Of a stretch of 29,634 nt of DNA, positions 21,984 through 29,634 are shown piece after piece. Made by a program: the position numbers and the translations under genes. Source of the stretch: Alphaproteobacteria bacterium (GTDB lineage: Bacteria; Pseudomonadota; Alphaproteobacteria; Rs-D84; CACZYB01); assembly GCA_016297965.1 (NCBI GenBank), contig JAEDDP010000010.1:1-29634 (forward strand), written 5' to 3'. Below the pieces are notes generated by a model that was not told the DNA's origin, did no database searches, and saw nothing but the letters and a program-made list of their open reading frames with translations. Positions within the stretch are counted from its first letter, which is position 1, and every line of letters begins with the position of its first letter.

Positions 21984-22459
21984 TTTTTATTGGCCTCCAT
22001 ATTCTTTTGAAATTGTTCAACACCAAGCTCTATCATCTCGGTAATATTAACTGAATCCTGGGCAAATTCAAATTCATCTCCATTCATCATAAAATCCAAA
22101 CTTCCCCCCGGAAGCACCGCAACATATTTATCACCAAACAAACCATCGGTATAAATCGCAACACTGCTGTCATCCGGAATTTTGTATTCATTATCAATTT
22201 GCATAAACACCTTTACCGAAAAATCCGGCATAAGTTTCATACTTGAAATTGTACCAACATCCACACCCGAAAGACGAACAAATCCACCAACTTTAAGTCC
22301 ATCAGTACGCTTTATATCCGCAACCAAAGTATAAAAGTGTTCTGTATTCAATTCCTTAAAATAATTATAAGAAACAACACAAATAAAACAAAACAAGGCA
22401 TACACAATCAACGAAGATATTGTTTTCTTTATTTTTTGCTTCAACCTTGTTCTATTCAT
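21953..22459 (-). CDS. mlaD: MCE-domain lipid transport protein MlaD
   Basis: MlaD forms a hexameric ring attached to the MlaFEB transporter and binds phospholipid moved between the outer and inner membranes. The 168 residues comprise a basic N-terminus, one membrane helix (about 15-33, SLIVYALFCFICVVSYNYF), and an MCE domain (about 42-125). The MCE domain includes DGLKVGGFVRLSGVDVGTIS and YTDGLFGDKYVAVLPGG. GGGAGAG precedes the ATG. It lies 12 bases after glyS and overlaps ybeY. The partner genes mlaF, mlaE and mlaC are not in the window, so it is detached from its usual cluster. Confidence 0.92.
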   Translation of the reverse strand: MNRTRLKQKIKKTISSLIVYALFCFICVVSYNYFKELNTEHFYTLVADIKRTDGLKVGGFVRLSGVDVGTISSMKLMPDFSVKVFMQIDNEYKIPDDSSVAIYTDGLFGDKYVAVLPGGSLDFMMNGDEFEFAQDSVNITEMIELGVEQFQKNMEANKKCSSSLTEKK

Positions 22460-22471
22460 TTTTATCTCTCC

Positions 22472-23845
22472 CTATACATATTTAAAGAAATTTGATACAT
22501 AATTTAAAACTTCACTTACTGGAAGACGGATTTGACTCATTGTATCCCTATCACGGATAGTCACTGTTTCCGGTTCCTTTTCCAAAGTTTCAAAATCAAC
22601 AGTAATACAAATTGGAGTTCCAATTTCATCATGCTTACGGTATGCCTTACCAACATTTCCTGATGTTTCCAAAACAACCTTTCCAATACCAAGCATCTTT
22701 ATACGGTTCTTTATTTCCTCTGCCTTTGACATAAGCTCTGGATTATTCTTTGCAAGTGGCAACACCGCAACCTTCACAGGAGCAAGATGAGGTTTAAGTT
22801 TAAGAAGTATACGCTTATCCCCATTTTCCAATGTTTCTTCTGTATATGCTTCATTCAAAATAGCAAGCATACCTCTGTCAACCCCAGCGGATGGCTCAAT
22901 TACATAAGGAACATAGGTTTCCTTTGTATATGGGTCGGTATATGAAAGCTTTGCACCTGAATCTTTGTTCTCAAGAACCTTTGCCTTTACCCCAAGTCCC
23001 TGTGCATCCTTTGTATGCGAGCCCAAATCAAAATCTGTTCTGTTGGCAATACCTTCCAATTCTTCCAAACCATGTGGGAATTGATAAACGATATCGGTAC
23101 ATGCCTTTGCATAGTGTGCCAAATCAGATTTATCATGAATTTCATATTTAAGGTTTTCTTCGGAAAGACCTTGTTTAAGCCACCATTTTCTGCGTTCTTC
23201 AATCCAGTATTTATGCCACTTTTCATCTTCACCTGGCTTTACAAAGAACTCCACTTCCATTTGTTCAAATTCACGAACACGGAAAATAAAGTTTCCCGGT
23301 GTAATTTCATTTCTGAACGACTTTCCAATTTGTGCAATACCAAACGGAATTTTTTTCGCCGTTGAATCAAGCACATTTTTAAAGTTTACAAAAATACCCT
23401 GTGCGGTTTCCGGACGAAGATAAGCATACGAATTTTCATCAACAACTGGACCAATATTAACCTTCATCATAAGGTTGAAATCACGTGGTTCGGTCAAATC
23501 CGTTGATCCACAAAAATCACAAACACCTGGTTGTTTAAGCTTATCTGCACGCATTCTTTGCTTACAACTTCTGCAATCAACCAACGGATCGGTAAATGTA
23601 GTTTCATGTCCCGAATGTTTAAAAATCAAACGATTTGAAAGCACGGAACTATCCAATCCTTCAATATCATCTCTGTCAAAAACGAATGCCCGCCACCAAG
23701 CAGATTTAAGGTTATTTTTAAGTTCAACACCCAATGGACCATAGTCATAGGTTCCCTTTAAACCACCATAAATTTCACCACTTGGAAACACAAATCCGCG
23801 ACGTTTACAAAGCGAAACCAAATCATTCATAGTTTTTGCAACCAT
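22472..23845 (-). CDS. glyS: Glycine-tRNA ligase, single-chain (alpha2) type
   Basis: It charges tRNA-Gly. The 457-residue chain is the dimeric class II form that also occurs in Gram-positives, archaea and eukaryotes, not the alpha2beta2 GlyQ/GlyS form usual in Proteobacteria. It shows FPSGEIYGGLKGTYDYGPLG near the start and a zinc-like cluster Cys91/Cys94/Cys109/Cys112. Class II motif 2 is FGIAQIGKSFRNEITPGNF, flanked by YLRPETAQGIF and REFEQMEVEFF. Motif 3 is VIEPSAGVDRGMLAIL, and a C-terminal anticodon-binding domain begins near APVKVAVLPLA. AGGAG precedes the ATG. It heads glyS-mlaD-ybeY-lnt. Replacement of the ancestral form by transfer is the likely explanation. Confidence 0.95.
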   Translation of the reverse strand: MVAKTMNDLVSLCKRRGFVFPSGEIYGGLKGTYDYGPLGVELKNNLKSAWWRAFVFDRDDIEGLDSSVLSNRLIFKHSGHETTFTDPLVDCRSCKQRMRADKLKQPGVCDFCGSTDLTEPRDFNLMMKVNIGPVVDENSYAYLRPETAQGIFVNFKNVLDSTAKKIPFGIAQIGKSFRNEITPGNFIFRVREFEQMEVEFFVKPGEDEKWHKYWIEERRKWWLKQGLSEENLKYEIHDKSDLAHYAKACTDIVYQFPHGLEELEGIANRTDFDLGSHTKDAQGLGVKAKVLENKDSGAKLSYTDPYTKETYVPYVIEPSAGVDRGMLAILNEAYTEETLENGDKRILLKLKPHLAPVKVAVLPLAKNNPELMSKAEEIKNRIKMLGIGKVVLETSGNVGKAYRKHDEIGTPICITVDFETLEKEPETVTIRDRDTMSQIRLPVSEVLNYVSNFFKYV

Positions 23846-23953
23846 AATAAAAACTCCTATCTTTTAAATATGCTATAAAATACATCATAAATATTGAAGT
23901 TTCAAGGGTTATTTTGCATCCACAAAAAATACTTAAAATCCTATAAAACAGCC

Positions 23954-23982
23954 TTTACAAATTAAAGTTTTTGGCATATATT
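23954..23982 (+). promoter_or_regulatory. Sigma70-type promoter of rsh-recN-pepA
   Basis: TTTACA (23954-23959), 17-base spacer, TATATT (23977-23982): five of six matches in each box. The start near 23989 leaves a leader of about 35 bases before the TTG start at 24023. Confidence 0.65.
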
Positions 23983-24022
23983 TTAAGTATTAAATGATTT
24001 TAGACAATAAAGGCATAAATAA

Positions 24023-26197
24023 TTGAGAACAAAAGCAGAGTTAATATCAGCCATAAAAAAATATAACCCAGATTTAAAACCATCTGAAAAGGCACGAATT
24101 GAACTTGCCTATACCTTTGCCCAGGAAAAACACGCCGGACAAAAACGGGCAAGTGGCGAGGAATATTTTACCCACCCACTTACCGTTGCATTTATTGCCG
24201 CCGAAGAATATGAACTTGACACCGACTCAATTATCGCTGCCCTTTTGCATGATGTGGTTGAAGACACCGAAACATCAATCAATACAATAAAAAATATTTT
24301 TGGTGATGATGTTGCCGAACTTATTGCCGGCCTTACAAAACTTCGTTCCATAAAAATCACATCCAAAAAGATTTTAAAGGCGGAAAATTACCGAAACTTT
24401 GTAATATCTGTATCAAAGGATATTCGGGTTTTAATAATAAAACTTATTGACCGTTATCACAACATCTCAACATTACAATATCATAAGGCACCGGAAAAAC
24501 GCCAACGTATCGCCCTTGAAACATTAACAATTTATGTTCCACTTGCCGAACGTATGGGTATGGAAAAACTTAAAAGCTTTATGGAAAATGTTTGCTTTAA
24601 GGAACTTTATCCACAGGAATATCATTTCATTGAAGAAAAACTTGAAGAATTAAGGAAATCCGGAACGAACCTTGTTGAACCTATTGTTGATGAGCTAAGC
24701 GATTTAACAACCCGCCATAAAATAAAGGCACAAATATATGGTCGTGAAAAAACACCATATTCCATTTGGAAAAAGATGAATAACAAAAACATCACATTTG
24801 ATGAAATTTTTGATATTATCGCCTTTCGTTTCATTACAAATTCAGTGGAAGATTGTTATAAAATCCTTGGTATGATTCATTCAACATACAAAATGATTCC
24901 TAACAGGTTTAAGGATTATATTTCAACCCCAAAACCAAACAAATATCAATCCCTTCACACCAGTGTTATTGGGCCACTTAACAAAAGGATTGAAGTACAA
25001 ATAAGAACCTATGAAATGGATAAGGTCGCACAATACGGTTATGCTGCACACTGGATGTATAAACAGGGAATGACCAACACAACATCCCATGATTTTGACT
25101 GGTTGCGAAATATGGTGAATGCCATTAAGCACGTTTCATCACCGGATGAAATTGTTGAAAACACAAAACTTTCCGCATTCATTGACTCTATATTCTGTTT
25201 CACACCAAAGGGCGACCTTTTGGCACTTCCTATTGGTGCAACGGCACTTGATTTTGCCTATGAAATACATTCAAACATCGGAAATCATTGTGTCGGTGCA
25301 AAAATAAATAAGGTTATAAAAAACATTCGTACACCACTTCAAACCGGTGATATGATTGAAATACTTACATCCAAAACACAAACACCATCCCCTGAATGGG
25401 AAAGATTTGTTGTTACATTAAAGGCAAAAAATGCAATTAAACATTACCTTAAACAACAACGTAAACAACAAACAATTATGTATGGAAAGCAACTTTTACA
25501 AACCACATTTGAAAGTTATAAACAACAATTCAATGAAAAAAAGTTGATGCCTATCCTTGATAAATATGGTGCATCTGGATTGGAGGATTTATATCTTCTT
25601 GTTGGGTCAAAGGAATACACACCGGAAAATATCTTATTCACCCTATACCCAGAATTGAAAAATTCCGAACACAAAAATCCATTTGATATAGACAGCTTTT
25701 TCAACACCATATCAAACAACACATTTGAAAGAACAAAGGAACGGGAAAACGTTTCCGCCGGAACATTAGCAAACATCCCTGTACATTTCGCGAAATGTTG
25801 TTATCCAGTACCTGGTGATGAAATAATCGGAATCATCCATACCGGAAAGGGTATCACAATACATAAGAAAACATGTAAAACTCTTCAAAAGTATAAGGAT
25901 ACTCCGGAAAAAATTTTCAACCTAAGTTGGGAGGATTATTCCTCATTACAGGGATCAACGTTCCGAACAAAAATTTCCATTATGGCGAAAAATTCACCTG
26001 GTTCCCTAAACGAAATTACATCAATCCTTGCCCGTGAAAATGCAAACATTGATGATATAAAGATTATAAGTCGCACCGATGAATTTACGGATATTTTGTT
26101 TACAATAAATGTTAAAAACATAGAACATTTAAATAACATTATATCAAATCTTAAAAATACAAAGGTTATAAACACCGTAATAAAGTACAATAATTAA
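24023..26197 (+). CDS. rsh: Bifunctional (p)ppGpp synthetase/hydrolase (Rsh)
   Basis: It makes and degrades the alarmone (p)ppGpp in response to starvation. The 724 residues contain an HD hydrolase domain (about 28-185, His51 in FTHPL and His76-Asp77 in ALLHDVVEDT). The synthetase domain (about 230-350) has FDIIAFRFITNS and RFKDYISTPKPNKYQSLHTS. A TGS domain (about 395-455, FCFTPKGDLLALPIG), a zinc-finger-like region (HFAKCCYPVPGDEIIG) and a C-terminal ACT domain (about 655-724) complete it. Both catalytic motifs look intact. It starts at TTG, 9 bases after AAGG; the nearest upstream ATG is out of frame and quickly closed. recN follows after 8 bases. DksA, its usual partner, is encoded in this window. 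Confidence 0.95.
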   Translation: MRTKAELISAIKKYNPDLKPSEKARIELAYTFAQEKHAGQKRASGEEYFTHPLTVAFIAAEEYELDTDSIIAALLHDVVEDTETSINTIKNIFGDDVAELIAGLTKLRSIKITSKKILKAENYRNFVISVSKDIRVLIIKLIDRYHNISTLQYHKAPEKRQRIALETLTIYVPLAERMGMEKLKSFMENVCFKELYPQEYHFIEEKLEELRKSGTNLVEPIVDELSDLTTRHKIKAQIYGREKTPYSIWKKMNNKNITFDEIFDIIAFRFITNSVEDCYKILGMIHSTYKMIPNRFKDYISTPKPNKYQSLHTSVIGPLNKRIEVQIRTYEMDKVAQYGYAAHWMYKQGMTNTTSHDFDWLRNMVNAIKHVSSPDEIVENTKLSAFIDSIFCFTPKGDLLALPIGATALDFAYEIHSNIGNHCVGAKINKVIKNIRTPLQTGDMIEILTSKTQTPSPEWERFVVTLKAKNAIKHYLKQQRKQQTIMYGKQLLQTTFESYKQQFNEKKLMPILDKYGASGLEDLYLLVGSKEYTPENILFTLYPELKNSEHKNPFDIDSFFNTISNNTFERTKERENVSAGTLANIPVHFAKCCYPVPGDEIIGIIHTGKGITIHKKTCKTLQKYKDTPEKIFNLSWEDYSSLQGSTFRTKISIMAKNSPGSLNEITSILARENANIDDIKIISRTDEFTDILFTINVKNIEHLNNIISNLKNTKVINTVIKYNN

Positions 26198-26205
26198 GGT
26201 AAAAA

Positions 26206-27912
26206 ATGCTTACAAATTTAGTTATTAAAAATTTTATTTTAATTGAAAACTTGCAACTTTCATTTGGACACAAACTTACCGTTTTAACTGGTGAAACCGG
26301 TGCCGGAAAATCCATACTTCTTGATGCGGTATCATTTGCCCTTGGCGCACGAAGTGATACATCTCAAATCCGAAACGGTTCTGAATCTATGTCTGTTATT
26401 GCAAGCTTTGATGTACCCAAAACTCATCCTTCTGTTGCTCTATTAAAGGAACAAGACATAATTGATTCAAACGATATTTCCGAACACACGGAAATAATTT
26501 TGCGCCGAACATTGAATCGTGATGGCAAAAACAAATCATTTATAAATGATATTCCGGTAAGCCTTAGCACATTAAAACTTATCGGCGACAGCCTTATTGA
26601 AATACACGGACAATTTGATAACCAAAGCTTACTTAACCCATCAACACATCTTGGAATACTTGATAATTTCGCACACGTTGACACATTAAAAACAGAATGC
26701 AAATCCGCATACAATAATTGGCAAAAACAACGTGAAGAACGCATCAAAACGGAACAGGAATTTGAAAAGGCAAAGGCTGATGAAGAATACCTTAAACACA
26801 ACCTTGACGAACTTGAAAAACTTAATCCACAGGTTGGCGAGGAGGAAGTCCTAAACAACAAACGCCATACCCTTATGAATTCCGAAAAAATCATTACATC
26901 ATTAAAGGATGCCTTTGAATACCTTTCAAAATATGGCGACGAACCGGAAAAATTCATTTCTAATGCAAGCTATACTTTGGCACGAATTCCGGACGATGCA
27001 CAAAATGAAAATATAAAAAATATAATCACAGAACTTGACAATGCAACATCCAATCTTTCCGACGCTTATGAACGGTTAAATCAAATATTAAATGAAAACG
27101 ATGATGACACATCAACACTTGAACAAACCGAAGAACGACTTTTCACAATTCGTGAACTCGCCCGTAAACATAAGGTTTCACCGGACGAACTTCCAAAGTT
27201 TATGGAAAATTTACGGGAAATCGTTGACAATATAAACAACTCTGACGCCGTTTTAAATGAAAAAAGAAAGTTGGAAGAAACCGCAAAATCCAACTATCTA
27301 ACCATTGCAAAAAATCTTTCATCCGAACGCAAAAAATATGCAAAAATTCTTGGGGAAAAGGTGATGCAGGAACTTCCACCATTAAAACTTGAACGCGCAA
27401 CATTTGAGGTTATGGTTGATGAAGAACAGGATGAAAATAAATACACCGCATCCGGAATTAACAATGTGTATTTTATGGGTTCAACAAATTTCGGGGCAAA
27501 GAAAAATTTCATTCACAAAATTGCATCCGGTGGTGAACTTGCCCGTTTCACCCTTGCAATAAAGGTTGTAATTTCAGATGCAAACGTAATTTCATCAATG
27601 ATTTTTGATGAGGTTGATACGGGAATTTCCGGTGCCACGGCAAGTGCCGTTGGTGAACGTTTGGCACGATTAAGTCGTTCCATTCAAACTCTTGTAATCA
27701 CCCATTCACCACAGGTTGCATCCTATGGAAACCATCATTTCAAGGTTACAAAATATTTTGATGAAGAAAAAAATGCAACCATTACATCCGTTGAACAACT
27801 TTCCGAAAAACAACGTATAAGCGAAATTGCAAGAATTATTTCCGGCGACAAAATCACGACTGAGGCTTTAAACGCCGCCGAAAAACTTTTCACAACATCA
27901 ATTAAGGCATAG
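26206..27912 (+). CDS. recN: DNA repair protein RecN
   Basis: RecN is an SMC-like ATPase acting early in double-strand break repair. The 568 residues show an N-terminal half ATPase with Walker A GETGAGKS (29-36) and a Q-loop region DSLIEIHGQFDNQSLL. A central coiled coil (about 155-370) is rich in Glu and Lys. The C-terminal half carries the signature KIASGGELARFTLAIK, Walker B SSMIFDEVDTGISG and a switch His in VITHSPQVASYG. AAGGT lies between the rsh stop and the ATG, so it is coupled to rsh. Alphaproteobacteria often place recN by bamD and ligA; here it sits between rsh and pepA. Confidence 0.96.
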   Translation: MLTNLVIKNFILIENLQLSFGHKLTVLTGETGAGKSILLDAVSFALGARSDTSQIRNGSESMSVIASFDVPKTHPSVALLKEQDIIDSNDISEHTEIILRRTLNRDGKNKSFINDIPVSLSTLKLIGDSLIEIHGQFDNQSLLNPSTHLGILDNFAHVDTLKTECKSAYNNWQKQREERIKTEQEFEKAKADEEYLKHNLDELEKLNPQVGEEEVLNNKRHTLMNSEKIITSLKDAFEYLSKYGDEPEKFISNASYTLARIPDDAQNENIKNIITELDNATSNLSDAYERLNQILNENDDDTSTLEQTEERLFTIRELARKHKVSPDELPKFMENLREIVDNINNSDAVLNEKRKLEETAKSNYLTIAKNLSSERKKYAKILGEKVMQELPPLKLERATFEVMVDEEQDENKYTASGINNVYFMGSTNFGAKKNFIHKIASGGELARFTLAIKVVISDANVISSMIFDEVDTGISGATASAVGERLARLSRSIQTLVITHSPQVASYGNHHFKVTKYFDEEKNATITSVEQLSEKQRISEIARIISGDKITTEALNAAEKLFTTSIKA

Positions 27913-27933
27913 GATAAAAAGAGAGGGGAAAAA

Positions 27934-29376
27934 ATGAATACAAAATTTACATCTGATATTAAAAAAAATTACGACATAACCGTTCTTGGTGTATATAAAA
28001 ATAACAAATTTTCACAACCAACAACAAAATTTGATGGTGAACGAAACGGAATAATTTCAACATCAATAAAAAATTCAAAATTTGATGGCGACATCGGAAA
28101 AAGCCTTTTCATCTACTCTGAAAAACTTTTGCTTATCGGACTTGGCGAACAAAAAAATTTGGATAACCTCGCCCTTCAAAAAATCGGTGGAAAAATTGGT
28201 TCTTTGTTGAAATCGGAAAAATTGGAAAATGCCTTTGTTATGTTGGATAATTTTTCTGATGAAAAACTTTTCAATCTTGCCTATGGTGCCAACCTTAAAA
28301 CCTATGAATTTAATAAGTATAAATCGGAGGCAAAGGAACACAAACTAACCTTAAACTTTTATTCCGAAAATCCACAAAAATCAGAGGGAGATTTTCTTAA
28401 AACACAAAGTATCATTGATGGAGTTATCACAACACGCAACCTTGCAAACGAACCATCAAATATCCTTACAACTACTGAGTTTGTAAAACAAACCAAAAAG
28501 CTTTCAAAACTTGGCGTAAAGATAGAGGTGATTGACGAAACCGAACTTAAAAAAATAGGTGCAAATTTAATTCTTGCTGTTGGTTCTGGCTCATCACATC
28601 CACCATATATTGTTGTAATGAAATACACCGGCAACAAAAAATCCAAAAACAAAATTGCCCTTATTGGAAAGGGATTGTGTTTTGACAGTGGCGGAATTTC
28701 CCTTAAACCATCAAAGGGTATGGACGAAATGAAAAGCGATATGACCGGCGCCGCAACTGTTGTCGGAATTATGGAAAGCCTTGCAAAACAAAAGGCAAAG
28801 GTAAACGCAGTTGGCATAATTGGCATTGCGGAAAATATGCCCGATGGCAATTCATACAAACCAGGCGATATAATTAAATCGTTAAGCGGTAAAACGGTGG
28901 AAGTCCTTGACACCGATGCCGAAGGTCGCCTTGTCCTTGCCGATTGTATAACCTACACCGTACAAAAAATAAAGCCAAATTTGATGATTGACTTTGCTAC
29001 CCTTACCGGTGCAATCATAGTTGCCCTTGGCGATGAAACAACCGGACTTTTCACAAACAATGAAAAGCTTGCAAGGCAACTAACCGAGGCGGGACAGAAA
29101 ACAGGTGAAGAAGTATGGCAACTTCCAATGGGTAAAAAATACAAAAAGATGATTGAATCCGATATTGCTGATATGAAAAATTTGGGAACTCCGTTAAGAA
29201 GTGCCGGTTCAATCACCGCCGCGGAATTCCTTGATAATTTTACTGACGGCACATCATGGGCGCACCTTGATATTGCGGGAACCGCTTGGACCACAGGAAA
29301 TGATATTGCACCAAAGGGTGTGACCGGCGTCGGTGTAAATTTAATAAACGAATTTATTGAAACAAACATCAAATAG
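27934..29376 (+). CDS. pepA: Leucyl aminopeptidase (M17)
   Basis: This is a cytosolic hexameric dimetal aminopeptidase that removes N-terminal residues from peptides; in some bacteria PepA also binds DNA. The 480 residues have an N-terminal macro-like domain (about 1-160) and a C-terminal catalytic domain. Metal ligands and active-site residues align at a constant offset of 24 with E. coli PepA: Lys246, Asp251, Lys258, Asp269, Asp328, Glu330 and Arg332. They lie within IGKGLCFDSGGISLKP, MKSDMTGAA and DTDAEGRLVLAD. GAGGGG precedes the ATG, 21 bases after recN. It ends the rsh-recN-pepA run at a strong terminator. Confidence 0.96.
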   Translation: MNTKFTSDIKKNYDITVLGVYKNNKFSQPTTKFDGERNGIISTSIKNSKFDGDIGKSLFIYSEKLLLIGLGEQKNLDNLALQKIGGKIGSLLKSEKLENAFVMLDNFSDEKLFNLAYGANLKTYEFNKYKSEAKEHKLTLNFYSENPQKSEGDFLKTQSIIDGVITTRNLANEPSNILTTTEFVKQTKKLSKLGVKIEVIDETELKKIGANLILAVGSGSSHPPYIVVMKYTGNKKSKNKIALIGKGLCFDSGGISLKPSKGMDEMKSDMTGAATVVGIMESLAKQKAKVNAVGIIGIAENMPDGNSYKPGDIIKSLSGKTVEVLDTDAEGRLVLADCITYTVQKIKPNLMIDFATLTGAIIVALGDETTGLFTNNEKLARQLTEAGQKTGEEVWQLPMGKKYKKMIESDIADMKNLGTPLRSAGSITAAEFLDNFTDGTSWAHLDIAGTAWTTGNDIAPKGVTGVGVNLINEFIETNIK

Positions 29377-29378
29377 CC

Positions 29379-29405
29379 CTCCCCCCACTTGGGGGAGTTT
29401 TTTTT
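29379..29405 (+). terminator. Intrinsic terminator of rsh-recN-pepA
   Basis: CTCCCCC (29379-29385) pairs with GGGGGAG (29391-29397) around a CACTT loop, followed by eight T residues (29398-29405). It begins immediately after the pepA stop. Confidence 0.92.
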
Positions 29406-29423
29406 AGAGGAAAATGTTGCTAC

Positions 29424-29451
29424 TAGACATTTAATTCCAATATGTTATAAT
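29424..29451 (+). promoter_or_regulatory. Sigma70-type promoter of the right-end element
   Basis: TAGACA (29424-29429), 16-base spacer, perfect TATAAT (29446-29451). A start near 29458 would transcribe the inverted-repeat-rich segment to its right. Confidence 0.65.
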
Positions 29452-29457
29452 AAATAC

Positions 29458-29590
29458 CTTTTTATAACCTGTACTGTCAATGGAGTACTTATACATAAAA
29501 GCACCATACAGTCTAACTGCTGGCTCTGCATTTACGTCTTGTTGTATAAGCTTTGCTGAACCCCAGACTTATATGTGGTGTATTCCATAA
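29458..29590 (+). other. Unexplained structured segment, candidate small RNA
   Basis: Three or four complementary blocks are nested: TGGAGTAC (29481-29488) with GTATTCCA (29580-29587, one G-U pair), CACC (29502-29505) with GGTG (29577-29580), and AGTCT (29510-29514) with AGACT (29565-29569). A further perfect pairing CTTATACA (29488-29495) with TGTATAAG (29543-29550) crosses the inner stem, so it implies a pseudoknot or an alternative fold. The only notable ORF (36 codons, 29480-29590) lacks a ribosome site. A promoter precedes it. The window ends too soon to see the whole element. Confidence 0.4.
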
Positions 29591-29623
29591 AAAGTCTTTC
29601 TCCTGTATTTTGGAGTAAAGACT
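29589..29623 (-). terminator. Intrinsic terminator on the minus strand
   Basis: On the minus strand AGTCTTT and CTCC, with one bulged base, pair with GGAG and AAAGACT around an 8-base loop and are followed by TTTTT (29589-29593). It probably ends a gene entering from beyond the right edge. On the plus strand there is no T run directly after it. Confidence 0.6.
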
Positions 29624-29634
29624 ATATGATATTT

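Noticed and set aside
29480..29590. 36-codon ORF beginning MEYLYIKAPY
   Set aside because: No ribosome binding site, and the sequence is better explained by inverted repeats; too short to support alone.
1..29634. Mobile elements, prophage, CRISPR arrays, toxin-antitoxin or defence systems
   Set aside because: No transposase, integrase, repeat-spacer array or recognised defence gene was seen; almost all sequence is occupied by housekeeping genes.

Overview
The window is an AT-rich, densely coded stretch of bacterial chromosome, probably from an alphaproteobacterium. The protein set points there. There is an HdaA-type DnaA paralogue paired with a DUF2066 protein, a DksA whose zinc site keeps only one of four cysteines, and uvrC followed by pgsA. 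There is also a single Rsh-type bifunctional (p)ppGpp enzyme and a pilin-like protein with a GRSIVEMLGVLAIMG start, a type I associate with uncultured gut alphaproteobacteria (from memory, unchecked). The lineage is inferred; no rRNA is present. I see no prophage, insertion sequence, transposase or CRISPR array.

Layout, left to right. Positions 1-435 hold a tRNA-Lys(CUU) with its own promoter and terminator, plus a small palindrome. galE (+) and an orphan pilin-like gene (-) converge on a shared bidirectional terminator. uvrC and pgsA (+) follow, and pgsA overlaps a convergent GT4 glycosyltransferase tail to tail. tsaC (+) converges on a minus-strand unit of tRNA-Leu(UAA), DUF2066 gene and hdaA. 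A Stealth-family sugar-phosphate transferase gene (-) comes next, preceded by about 230 bases of strongly structured leader or ncRNA with a good promoter. The minus-strand run SPOR-domain gene, pgm, ffh and phosphoglycerate-mutase-like gene ends there.

A 910-residue membrane-anchored coiled-coil protein of unknown function (+) is divergent from the SPOR gene and converges on sufS-sufT (-). trxA and dksA (+) are divergent from sufS. A 146-residue unknown exported or anchored protein (-) follows, driven by a perfect consensus sigma70 promoter. Next is the minus-strand cluster glyS-mlaD-ybeY-lnt, with tight spacing or overlaps. The plus-strand cluster rsh-recN-pepA ends in a strong terminator. 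The last ~230 bases hold a promoter, nested inverted repeats and a terminator pointing in from the right, with no recognised gene.

Functionally this is mostly housekeeping: DNA repair (uvrC, recN), replication control (hdaA), translation (glyS, tsaC, ybeY, two tRNAs), envelope biogenesis (pgsA, lnt, mlaD, SPOR), stress control (rsh, dksA, trxA), Fe-S assembly and protein targeting (ffh). A thin layer of surface-glycan genes (galE, pgm, GT4, Stealth) suggests an exported polysaccharide. The least explained pieces are the structured leader at about 9264-9495, the right-end element, the coiled-coil protein, the orphan pilin and the consensus-promoter small protein.
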